Shown here: piece after piece, positions 8,279 to 15,551 of the stretch | How positions within the stretch are numbered: position 1 is the stretch's first letter | Layout of the letters: every line of letters starts with the position of its first letter | DNA from: Streptomyces sp. cg36 | GTDB taxonomy: Bacteria; Actinomycetota; Actinomycetes; Streptomycetales; Streptomycetaceae | Direction: 5' to 3' | Length of the DNA stretch: 64,000 nt | Assembly: GCF_041080675.1 (NCBI RefSeq) | Contig: NZ_CP163520.1 | Coordinates: forward strand, 6,076,001 to 6,140,000 | The notes under the pieces: generated by a model | Database searches by the model: none | The model's input: only the letters and a program-made list of their open reading frames with translations | Told to the model about the DNA's origin: nothing | Made by a program: the position numbers and the translations under genes

Positions 8279-9161
8279 GGGGGTGATGATGGGGTCCGTC
8301 CTCGTCCGGGTGGAAGTGGGGCTGCTGGGCCAGTCCCACCTTGTCCTCGAAACCGGGCAGGGCGATCCGGTAGACACAGGAGTCGCAGTTCATCCGCAGA
8401 TCCCCGCGCACCGCCTCCTCATACCGCTCCAGCACCAGTGTGTGCAGCTCCTCCGCCGCGCCGATGACCTCGGCCGCGCGCACGTCAAGAGCCTGGTGCG
8501 CCGCCGCCCACGCCCCGGTCTGCCGCCGCACCCGGTCCGGCAGGACGCCGGTGAACAGGAAGTACGGCAGGACCACGATCGCGCGGGCGCCCAGCCGCTC
8601 GCAGCGGTCGAGCCCGGCCGGCACGTCCGGCGCGGCCAGCGACACGAACGCCGTCTCCACGCCCGCGTAGCCGCGCCCCTCCCAGAACAGCCGGGCCGCC
8701 TTGTGCACCTCGGCGTTGGCGTCCGGATCGGTGGAGCCCCGGCCCACCAGCAGGACCGTCACCTGCGACCGCTCCAGATCACCGGCGGCCTCCTCGACCC
8801 GCCGCTCCAGGACCGCGAGCAGCGCCGGGTGCGGGCCGAGTGGACGCCCGTACGCGTAGGAGACGCCGGGGTGGCGCTCCTTCTCGCGGGCCAGCGCCGC
8901 CGGGATGTCGCCCTTGGCGTGCCCGGCGGACACCAGCATCAGCGGGACGGCCGCGAACCGCCGCACGCCCCGCTCCACCAGTGAGGCCACGGCCTCGCCC
9001 AGCGGCGGCGCCGACAGCTCGATGAAGCCGCCCGCCACGGGCAGCCCGGGATCGCGGCGGCCGAGCTCCGCGACGAACGCGCGGAACGCCTCGGCCCCGG
9101 CCTCGTCCCGGGTGCCGTGCCCCGCGACGAGCAGGGCCGGCCGGTTCTGGGGAGTCGTCAC
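8250..9161 (-). CDS. cbiX: Sirohydrochlorin chelatase (CbiX family)
   Basis: The 303-aa protein has two CbiX half-domains: AGHGTRDEAGAEAF near the N-terminus and a second beginning LLVGRGSTDPDANAEVH. CbiX chelatases insert cobalt or iron into sirohydrochlorin. The C-terminus carries a conserved-looking Cys pair (MNCDSCVYR) and ends in a His-rich tail with about ten His in the last 22 residues, a likely metal store. It lies between cbiG/cobJ and the cobC-like gene. Because the cluster also encodes the late-insertion CobN chelatase, this enzyme may serve siroheme (iron) or supply cobalt early. The sequence does not decide. Confidence 0.88.
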   Translation of the reverse strand: MTTPQNRPALLVAGHGTRDEAGAEAFRAFVAELGRRDPGLPVAGGFIELSAPPLGEAVASLVERGVRRFAAVPLMLVSAGHAKGDIPAALAREKERHPGVSYAYGRPLGPHPALLAVLERRVEEAAGDLERSQVTVLLVGRGSTDPDANAEVHKAARLFWEGRGYAGVETAFVSLAAPDVPAGLDRCERLGARAIVVLPYFLFTGVLPDRVRRQTGAWAAAHQALDVRAAEVIGAAEELHTLVLERYEEAVRGDLRMNCDSCVYRIALPGFEDKVGLAQQPHFHPDEDGPHHHPHGSHAHAHH

Positions 9162-9246
9162 GGATTCTCCTTGCCGGGGCGGTGGTGGGAGGGGGGTACG
9201 GGGGCGGCGGTGCGGCGGCGGCCGACGTCCGCCCCGGGGGCGCGGC

Positions 9247-10959
9247 TCACGCGTCCCCCTCGGCGGGTCCGGTCTGCCACCGGTAGCCGCGCGGGGTGAC
9301 CATGCGGCCGGCGATCTCGCGGGTGGCCGTGCTGCCGACGGTCACCACCGTCATCATGTCCACCGTCGCCGGATCCAGTCCGCCGAGCGTGGTCACCCGG
9401 CTGCGCTCGTCGGGGTGCGAGGCGGCCCGCACCACCCCCACCGGGGTGTGCGGGGCGCGGTGCCCGGCCAGGATGCGGAGCGCCTCGGGCAGCTGCCAGT
9501 CGCGGCCCCGGCTGCGCGGGTTGTAGAACGTCACCACCAGGTCCGCCTCCGCCGCCGCCCGCACCCGGCGCTCGATCACCTCCCACGGCGTGTGCAGGTC
9601 CGAGAGGCTGATCGAGACGTGGTCGTGGCCCAGCGGCGCCCCCAGGACGGCGGCGGCGGCCAGCGCGGCCGTCACCCCCGGCACGCCCACCACGTCGATG
9701 TCGCCGGCCGCCTCGGCGAGCGCGGGCGCGGCCATCGCGTACACCCCGGCGTCGCCGGAGCCGATCAGGGCCACCGCGTGCCCCTCGCGGGCCCGGGCGA
9801 CCGCGGTACGGGCCCGCTCCTCCTCGGCGCCGAGACCGGACTCCAGGACCGTGGTGCCGGGCCGCAGCAGATCGCGGATCCGGTCCACGTACTGGTCGAG
9901 CCCGACGAGCACCGAGGCCCGGCGCAGCTCCTCCCGGGCGCGCGGGGTGAGCAGGTCGCGGGCGCCGGGGCCGAGCCCGACGACCGCGAGCCGGCCGCGC
10001 GGGGCCCGCCGCGCCACCGCGCAGGTGGCCATCGCGGCCCGCCCCGCGGGGCCCGACTTCCGCTTCGGCACCAGCAGTTCGCCGCCGCCCGCGAGCGCGG
10101 CGGCCTCCGCCACGCTCGGCGTCCCCACCGCCGCCAGCGGCGCGCCGGAGGGATGCGGGACGGGGATCCGGGCGAGCTCCGCGGCGCCGTACGTGGTCAG
10201 GGGCACGCCGAGCCGGGCCGCCGCCGCCACGATGCCCGGCTCCCGCGCCTTCGCGTCCACGGTGGCCAGCGCGGCCACCGCGAGCGGGCTCAGGCCCGCG
10301 TCCGCGAGCGCGTCCCGGACCAGCCCGAGCACCTCGTCGACGGATACGCCCTTGGCCGAACCCACGCCCACGACCAGGGACTTGGGCCGCAGGACGGCTT
10401 CACCGGGGCCGAGCGGCAGGACGCGGTCGGTGAGGTGCAGGACGGCCGGGCCCCGGGCGCCGGGGCGCACGTTCGGGGGCAGCGCGGGCAGCGGCCACAC
10501 CGCGTCCGCCCGCAGCTCCACCGCCTCGCCGTCCAGGACCGCCCGCGCCACCGCGGCCACCGCGCCCTCCACCGGCAGGCCCAGGGTGTCCAGGCTCGCC
10601 GCGCCCACCGCGTCGCCGGCGGTGGTCACCACCGGCGCGCAGCCCAGCACCTCGGCGGCCTCGGCCGCCAGCCGGTTGGCACCGCCGCCGTGGCCGCCGA
10701 GCAGCGACACCGCGAACCGGACGCCCTCGTCGACGCAGACCACACCCGGGTCGGACGCCTTGTCCGTCAGGAGCGGGGCCAGCAGCCGGACCGTGGCGCC
10801 CGTGGCGAGGAAGCACACCAGGGCGTCGCACTCGGCGAAGGCGCGCGCCACGGCCTCCCGCACCGGCCCCTCGTACACCCGGACCCGGCCGGGCCAGGCC
10901 GCGGCCAGCCGGTCACGGGCGCGGGCGCCCGCCGCCGTGGCGGAGATCAGTCCGATCAC
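9247..10959 (-). CDS. cobJ: CbiG-CobJ fusion: cobalt-precorrin-5A hydrolase / precorrin-3B C17-methyltransferase
   Basis: A 570-aa two-domain protein. Residues 1 to about 310 form a CbiG-like domain (IGLISATAAGARARDRL, FLATGATVRLLAPLL, GGHGGGANRLA, VVGVGSAKGVS). Residues from about 322 form a CobJ/CbiH SAM methyltransferase (GRLAVVGLGPGARDLLTPRA, IGSGDAGVYAMAAP, TFYNPRSRGRDWQLPEA). CobJ contracts the ring at C17. CbiG removes the C2 unit in the anaerobic route. The GTG start at 10959 has GAAGGAG about 8 nt upstream. ATG 11052 would add a low-complexity tail. The 115-nt gap to cobM is GC-rich without a visible promoter. Confidence 0.92.
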   Translation of the reverse strand: MIGLISATAAGARARDRLAAAWPGRVRVYEGPVREAVARAFAECDALVCFLATGATVRLLAPLLTDKASDPGVVCVDEGVRFAVSLLGGHGGGANRLAAEAAEVLGCAPVVTTAGDAVGAASLDTLGLPVEGAVAAVARAVLDGEAVELRADAVWPLPALPPNVRPGARGPAVLHLTDRVLPLGPGEAVLRPKSLVVGVGSAKGVSVDEVLGLVRDALADAGLSPLAVAALATVDAKAREPGIVAAAARLGVPLTTYGAAELARIPVPHPSGAPLAAVGTPSVAEAAALAGGGELLVPKRKSGPAGRAAMATCAVARRAPRGRLAVVGLGPGARDLLTPRAREELRRASVLVGLDQYVDRIRDLLRPGTTVLESGLGAEEERARTAVARAREGHAVALIGSGDAGVYAMAAPALAEAAGDIDVVGVPGVTAALAAAAVLGAPLGHDHVSISLSDLHTPWEVIERRVRAAAEADLVVTFYNPRSRGRDWQLPEALRILAGHRAPHTPVGVVRAASHPDERSRVTTLGGLDPATVDMMTVVTVGSTATREIAGRMVTPRGYRWQTGPAEGDA

Positions 10960-11074
10960 TGGGCAGCTCCTTCGGGAACCGTTGCGGCCGGAGCCCCCGG
11001 GCGGTCGCCCCGGGGCGGCGGGAGGGGGCGCGGGGCGGCCGGGCGCGCGCACCCGCCCGTACCGGCGGCGGCGT

Positions 11075-11920
11075 TCATGAGGGGGAACGCTCCGCCCGCT
11101 CGGCCCGCTCGGCCCGCTCCGCCCGCAGCGCCCGGCGGGCCTGCGGGTCGGCCCGGCGGAAGCCGTGGAAGTGGCCCGGGTGGTACAGGTGCGAGCGGGT
11201 GCCCGAGGCGGACAGGGCCGGTCCCACCAGGAAGAGGGTGTGCTTCCAGAGCCGGTGCTCCTTCACCGTCTCCTCCAGCGTCGCGATCGTGCAGCGCAGC
11301 ACCAACTCCTCCGGCCAGGTCGCCTGGTGGGCGACGACGACCGGCGTCGAGGTCGGATAGCCGCCTTCCAGCAGCTCCGCCACCAGCTGGCCCGAGCGGG
11401 CCGCCGACAGGAAGACCGCCATCGTGGTGCCGTGCCGGGCGAACTCGCGCACCTCCTCACCGGGCGGCATCGGCGTCTTGCCGCCGCCGAGCCGGGTCAG
11501 GATCACCGACTGGGCGACCTCGGGGATCGTCAGCTCGCGCTGGGCGAGCGCGGCGACCGCCGAGAACGACGACACCCCGGGGACGATCTCCACCTCCAGG
11601 CCGAGCCCCGCGACCCGGTCGAGCTGCTCCTGGGTGCCGCCCCACAGCGCCGGGTCGCCCGAGTGGATCCTGGCGACCCGCAGCCCCTCCCGCGCGGCCC
11701 GCTCGTACACCGCGACGACCTCTTCCAGGGACAGCGCCGCCGAGTCCAGGATCTCGGCGCCCTCCCGCGCGTGCTCCAGGACCTCGGCCTGCACCAGGCT
11801 CGCCGCCCAGATGACCACATCGGCCTCGGCGATCGCCCGCGCGGCACGGAACGTCAGCAGGTCCGCGGCGCCGGGTCCGGCGCCGACGACGGTCAGCCTG
11901 CCGGTGGGGGCATCGGCCAT
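11075..11920 (-). CDS. cobM: Precorrin-4 C11-methyltransferase CobM
   Basis: A SAM-dependent tetrapyrrole methylase of 281 aa. Visible are VVGAGPGAADLLTFRAA at the N-terminus, the SAM loop HSGDPALWGGTQEQ, EIVPGVSSFSAVAA, and the CobM-typical LTRLGGGKTPMPPGEEV. The last residues are a repeated RAE unit (RAERAERAERAER) encoded by a 9-nt tandem repeat near 11095-11125, probably a disordered tail that varies in length between strains. First gene of the cobM-cbiG/cobJ-cbiX-cobC operon and divergent from the ZIP transporter. Confidence 0.95.
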   Translation of the reverse strand: MADAPTGRLTVVGAGPGAADLLTFRAARAIAEADVVIWAASLVQAEVLEHAREGAEILDSAALSLEEVVAVYERAAREGLRVARIHSGDPALWGGTQEQLDRVAGLGLEVEIVPGVSSFSAVAALAQRELTIPEVAQSVILTRLGGGKTPMPPGEEVREFARHGTTMAVFLSAARSGQLVAELLEGGYPTSTPVVVAHQATWPEELVLRCTIATLEETVKEHRLWKHTLFLVGPALSASGTRSHLYHPGHFHGFRRADPQARRALRAERAERAERAERSPS

Positions 11921-11932
11921 GGGAGCTCCTCT

Positions 11933-11971
11933 CGTACCTCACACGGTCGGTTCGTAGGTCACACAGTCGGT
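11933..11971. promoter_or_regulatory. 20-bp direct repeat in the cobM/zip divergent promoter
   Basis: Two 19-nt copies, cgtacctcacacggtcggt (11933-11951) and cgtaggtcacacagtcggt (11953-11971), differ at 3 positions and are spaced by 20 nt. They fill the 94-nt gap between cobM and the ZIP gene. Two near-identical boxes two helical turns apart suggest a regulator that controls both directions. No riboswitch is present here. Confidence 0.6.
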
Positions 11972-12014
11972 AAAGCGAAATGCGCGCGGGCGGGTCGGTC
12001 GGTTAGCAAGGGGC

Positions 12015-12734
12015 ATGGCGGTGTTCGTGGCGCTCGGCGCGTTCCTGATGACCCTGGTCGGCGGCTGGACGGCCCAGCGCGTCACCGACCGGCGCCATCT
12101 GGTGCTGGGACTGGCGGGCGGCCTGATGCTCGGGGTGGTCGGTCTCGACCTGCTGCCGGAGGCGCTGGAGGCGGCGGGCGACGACGTCTTCGGCGTACCG
12201 GCCGCGCTGCTCCTGTTCGTCGGCGGCTTCCTCGTCGCCCACCTGGTCGAACGGCTCCTCGCCGTGCGCCGGGCGGCGCACGGGGGCGACCGGAGGGCGC
12301 CGCAGGTGGGGCTGACGGCGGCGGGCGCGATGGTCGGCCACAGCCTGATGGACGGCATCGCGATCGGCGCCGCCTTCCAGGTGGGCGGCGGCATGGGCGC
12401 GGCCGTGGCACTCGCCGTGATCACCCATGACTTCGCCGACGGCTTCAACACCTACACGATCACCAGCCTGTACGGGAACGAGAAGCGCAAGGCCGTCGCC
12501 ATGCTCGTGGCCGACGCGCTCGCCCCGATGGTCGGCGCCGCCTCGACGCTGCTGTTCACCCTTCCGGCCGAGCTGCTCGGAAGCTATCTCGGCTTCTTCG
12601 GCGGAGTGCTGCTGTACCTGGCCGCCGCCGAGATCCTGCCGGAGGCCCACCACGACCATCCGGCCCTGTCGACGCTGCTCTTCACGGTCGCCGGGGTGGG
12701 CTTCATCTGGCTGGTGGTGGGGCTCGCGGGGTGA
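12015..12734 (+). CDS. ZIP family metal transporter
   Basis: The 239-aa protein is all membrane helices with the ZIP metal-site helices: GHSLMDGIAIGAAF and THDFADGFNTYTI in helices IV-V, and LYLAAAEILPEAHHDHP in a late helix. ZIP proteins import divalent metals into the cytoplasm. The gene lies between two cobalamin operons on the opposite strand and shares a promoter region with cobM, so cobalt import for corrin synthesis is a fair inference. Zinc, the usual family substrate, cannot be excluded. ATG 12015 follows aagggg. Confidence 0.88.
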   Translation: MAVFVALGAFLMTLVGGWTAQRVTDRRHLVLGLAGGLMLGVVGLDLLPEALEAAGDDVFGVPAALLLFVGGFLVAHLVERLLAVRRAAHGGDRRAPQVGLTAAGAMVGHSLMDGIAIGAAFQVGGGMGAAVALAVITHDFADGFNTYTITSLYGNEKRKAVAMLVADALAPMVGAASTLLFTLPAELLGSYLGFFGGVLLYLAAAEILPEAHHDHPALSTLLFTVAGVGFIWLVVGLAG

Positions 12735-12766
12735 GCGGGGCGCGCCGCTCCCGGCCGGTGGCGGCC

Positions 12767-13510
12767 TCACAGCTTGCCGCCGCGGCCCCGGCGCCGCGCG
12801 GGCGCGATCAGCGTCGACAGATACGGCAGCTCGGCGCCGTCCAGCTCGGCGGCCGGGCGGATCGACTCCCCGTCGAGCCCGAGCGCCGAACCCCACACCG
12901 CGTCCTCGATCCGGCCGGTCGCCCGCAGCGCCCGCGCGACCTCGCCCGCCTGGCGCCCGAACTTGTACGCCACCACCGTCCCCGGGCCCTCCAGCGCGTC
13001 CCTGAGCACGGTGGTGCCCGCGGTCACCGGGACCAGCGTCAGCGGCTCGGTCCCCTCGGTGAGCACCGCGCCCGAGCGGGCCGCCAGGTCCTGCATCGCG
13101 GTGATCCCGGGGACCGTCTCGATCTCGGTCCCGGGCACCAGCTCCGCGACGGTCTGGGCGAGATAGGTGAACGTCGAATACACATGGGGGTCGCCCAGGG
13201 TCGCGAACGCCACCGTGGGGTGCGCGGGCAGCAGCGCGGCGACCGCCTCGCCCGCCGCGTCCCACGCCGCCTCGCGCCGGCCCCGGTCGCTCCGCTCGTT
13301 CAGCGCGAAGACGACCCGGACGACCTTGGAGCGGTCCACGTAGTGGAGCACGGTCGCCTCGGCGCGGCCGGGCTCGCCCCCGTCGTGTCCGTCGGCGTCG
13401 GCCAGCACCGGCACCACGACGACATCGGCCTCCCGCAGGGCCCGTACGCCCTTCACGGTCACCAGCTCCGGATCCCCGGGGCCCACGCCCACGCCGACCA
13501 GCCTGCTCAT
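12767..13510 (-). CDS. cobI: Precorrin-2 C20-methyltransferase CobI
   Basis: This 247-aa SAM methylase adds the C20 methyl to precorrin-2. Family motifs are LVGVGVGPGDPELVTVKGV at the N-terminus, FATLGDPHVYSTFTYLAQ, and VPGITAMQDLAA. The ATG at 13510 overlaps the cobB stop as ATGA, so it is coupled to cobB. It is the last gene of the riboswitch operon and converges with the ZIP gene. The C-terminus is Arg/Gly-rich. Confidence 0.95.
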   Translation of the reverse strand: MSRLVGVGVGPGDPELVTVKGVRALREADVVVVPVLADADGHDGGEPGRAEATVLHYVDRSKVVRVVFALNERSDRGRREAAWDAAGEAVAALLPAHPTVAFATLGDPHVYSTFTYLAQTVAELVPGTEIETVPGITAMQDLAARSGAVLTEGTEPLTLVPVTAGTTVLRDALEGPGTVVAYKFGRQAGEVARALRATGRIEDAVWGSALGLDGESIRPAAELDGAELPYLSTLIAPARRRGRGGKL

Positions 13511-14958
13511 GGCGCGCACCCTTCGACGAACCGCCGGGCCACAGCGGGCCGGGCGGCCCAGTGCGTGTGCAGATAGCTGGCGTGCACGCCCTGCTGGACG
13601 AATCCCTCGACCCGGCGCTCCGGGTGGACCATCCCCCAGGCGGGCGAGGGGCCCGCGCCCGGGTCGAGCACGGTCCGGTGGAACTCGTGGCCGCGCAGCC
13701 GCGTCCCGGCGGCGGCCAGGCAGTTGTCACCGATCGCGACCGCCTCGCGGTAGCCGAGGGTGAGCCGCTGCGACATCCGGGCATCGGCGTCCAGCACCCC
13801 GCACATCGGCTGCCCGTCGAGCGAGCGCGCCAGATAGAGCAGCCCGGCGCACTCGGCGGCCACGGAGCCGCCGGACCGCGCGAGGTCGCCGACCGCCTTG
13901 CGCAGCGGCTCGTTGGCGCTGAGCTCGGCCGCGTAGACCTCGGGGAAGCCGCCGCCGATGACCAGACCGGCGGTCCGCTCGGGCAGCGACTCGTCCCGGA
14001 GCGGATCGAAGACGACGACGTCCGCGCCCGCGGCGGTCAGCAGCTCGGCGTGCTCGGCGTACGAGAAGGTGAACGCGGGTCCCCCCGCGAGGGCCACCAC
14101 GGGCCGCCGGCCCGCCGTGGCCGCACCTCCTTCGGCCGGTTCCCCGGCCGTCCGCCCGGGGCCTCGGCCACCGGCCGTCTCCGCCCCGTCGCGCGCCCCG
14201 GGGCGCAGCCCTCCGGCGGGGTCGGCGGCCAGCGCCGCCGCCGCGTCCCACGGCGAGCAGGCGAGGTCCGGTGCCGAGCGGGCCAGCGCCAGCAGCGCGG
14301 CCAGATCGCACCCTTGGCGCACCTGCTCGGCCATCGCCGCGACCGCCGCCACCGCGTCGGCGCGCCGCTCGGCCACCGGCACCAGGCCCAGGTGCCGCGA
14401 CGGCGTCGACAGCGGGGCCGCGCGCCGCAGGGCGCCCAGCACCTCCACCCCCGACTCCTCCAGGGCCGCCCGCAGCAGCTCCTCGTGCCGGTCCGAGCCG
14501 ACCTTGTTGAGGATCACCCCGCCGAGCCGCACCCGCGGGTCCCAGGACGCGAAGCCGTGCACCAGCGCCGCCACCGACCGCGACTGCGAGGAGGCGTCCA
14601 CCACCAGCACCACCGGTGCCCGCAGCAGTTTGGAGACCTGCGCGGTGGAGGCGAGCTCCCCGAGGCCCGAGGCGCCGTCGTACAGCCCCATGACCCCCTC
14701 GACCACCGCGACGTCGCACCCCCGCGCGCCGTGCGCGAGCAGCGGAGCCATCAGCTCCGGGCCGCACATGTACGCGTCGAGGTTGCGCCCGGGGCGCCCC
14801 GTGGCCAGGGCGTGGTAGCCGGGGTCGATGTAGTCGGGGCCGACCTTGTGCGGGGACACCGCGAGCCCGGTCGCGGCGAACGCGGCCATCAGGCCCGTCG
14901 CGACCGTGGTCTTCCCGCTGCCCGACGACGGCGCGGCGATGACGAGACGTGCTACCAC
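13507..14958 (-). CDS. cobB: Cobyrinate a,c-diamide synthase CobB
   Basis: CobB amidates the a and c side chains of the corrin with glutamine and ATP. The 483-aa protein has a P-loop dethiobiotin-synthetase-like ATPase domain (IAAPSSGSGKTTVATGLMA; KVGPDYIDPGYH; VVEGVMGLYDG) and a C-terminal class I glutaminase domain (AGLVIGGGFPEVYA; nucleophile in ECAGLLYLA). A Gly/Ala/Arg-rich linker of about 40 residues joins them. The GTG at 14958 overlaps the end of cobO by 7 nt. Open frame continues upstream only as antisense-like sequence over cobO. Confidence 0.95.
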   Translation of the reverse strand: MVARLVIAAPSSGSGKTTVATGLMAAFAATGLAVSPHKVGPDYIDPGYHALATGRPGRNLDAYMCGPELMAPLLAHGARGCDVAVVEGVMGLYDGASGLGELASTAQVSKLLRAPVVLVVDASSQSRSVAALVHGFASWDPRVRLGGVILNKVGSDRHEELLRAALEESGVEVLGALRRAAPLSTPSRHLGLVPVAERRADAVAAVAAMAEQVRQGCDLAALLALARSAPDLACSPWDAAAALAADPAGGLRPGARDGAETAGGRGPGRTAGEPAEGGAATAGRRPVVALAGGPAFTFSYAEHAELLTAAGADVVVFDPLRDESLPERTAGLVIGGGFPEVYAAELSANEPLRKAVGDLARSGGSVAAECAGLLYLARSLDGQPMCGVLDADARMSQRLTLGYREAVAIGDNCLAAAGTRLRGHEFHRTVLDPGAGPSPAWGMVHPERRVEGFVQQGVHASYLHTHWAARPAVARRFVEGCAP

Positions 14959-15551
14959 TCGATGCCCCGCTGCCCCTTCTGACCGGCGTCCATCGGGTGC
15001 TTGACCTTCGACATGTCGGTCACCAGGTCCGCGAACTCCAGCAGCTTCTCCGGTGCGTTGCGCCCCGTGATCACCACGTGCTGGGTGCCCGGCCGGTCCC
15101 GCAGCACCGAGACGACCTCGTCGGTGTCCACCCAGCCCCAGTGCATCGGGTAGGCGAACTCGTCCAGCACGTACAGCTTGTAGGTCTCGGCGGCCAGGTC
15201 CCGCTTGACCTGCTCCCAGCCCTCGCGGGCCTTCTCCTCGTTGTCGACCTGCTCGTCGCGCTGGACCCAGGACCAGCCCTCGCCCATCTTGTGCCAGGCG
15301 ACGCTGCCGCCCTCGCCGGAGGCGCCCAGCACGCGCAGCGCGTTCTCCTCGCCGACCTTCCACTTCGCCGACTTGACGAACTGGAACACCCCGATCGGCC
15401 AGCCCTGGTTCCAGGCCCGCAGCGCGAGCCCGAACGCGGCCGTCGACTTCCCCTTGCCGATCCCCGTGTGCACCATGACCAGCGGACGGTTGCGTCGCTG
15501 ACGCGTCGTCAGCCCGTCCTCCGGCACCACGCTCGGCTGTCCCTGCGGCAT
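14952..15551 (-). CDS. cobO: Cob(I)yrinic acid a,c-diamide adenosyltransferase CobO
   Basis: A 199-aa CobA/BtuR-type ATP:corrinoid adenosyltransferase that attaches the upper adenosyl ligand. It has the P-loop VHTGIGKGKSTAAFGLALRA, the aromatic block GEGWSWVQRDEQVDNEEKA, and YVLDEFAYPMHWGWVD, all family signatures. Length is normal. Its ATG shares one base with the stop of the upstream chelatase gene, and cobB starts inside its last codons, so translation is tightly coupled. Confidence 0.96.
   Translation of the reverse strand: MPQGQPSVVPEDGLTTRQRRNRPLVMVHTGIGKGKSTAAFGLALRAWNQGWPIGVFQFVKSAKWKVGEENALRVLGASGEGGSVAWHKMGEGWSWVQRDEQVDNEEKAREGWEQVKRDLAAETYKLYVLDEFAYPMHWGWVDTDEVVSVLRDRPGTQHVVITGRNAPEKLLEFADLVTDMSKVKHPMDAGQKGQRGIEW

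Noticed and set aside
9302..11920. Long open frames on the strand opposite the cobalamin genes
   Set aside because: High GC keeps antisense frames open. Codon-position bias and protein motifs support only the minus-strand genes.
11921..12014. Second cobalamin riboswitch before cobM
   Set aside because: The gap is only 94 nt and lacks the B12 box and conserved core. It holds direct repeats instead.
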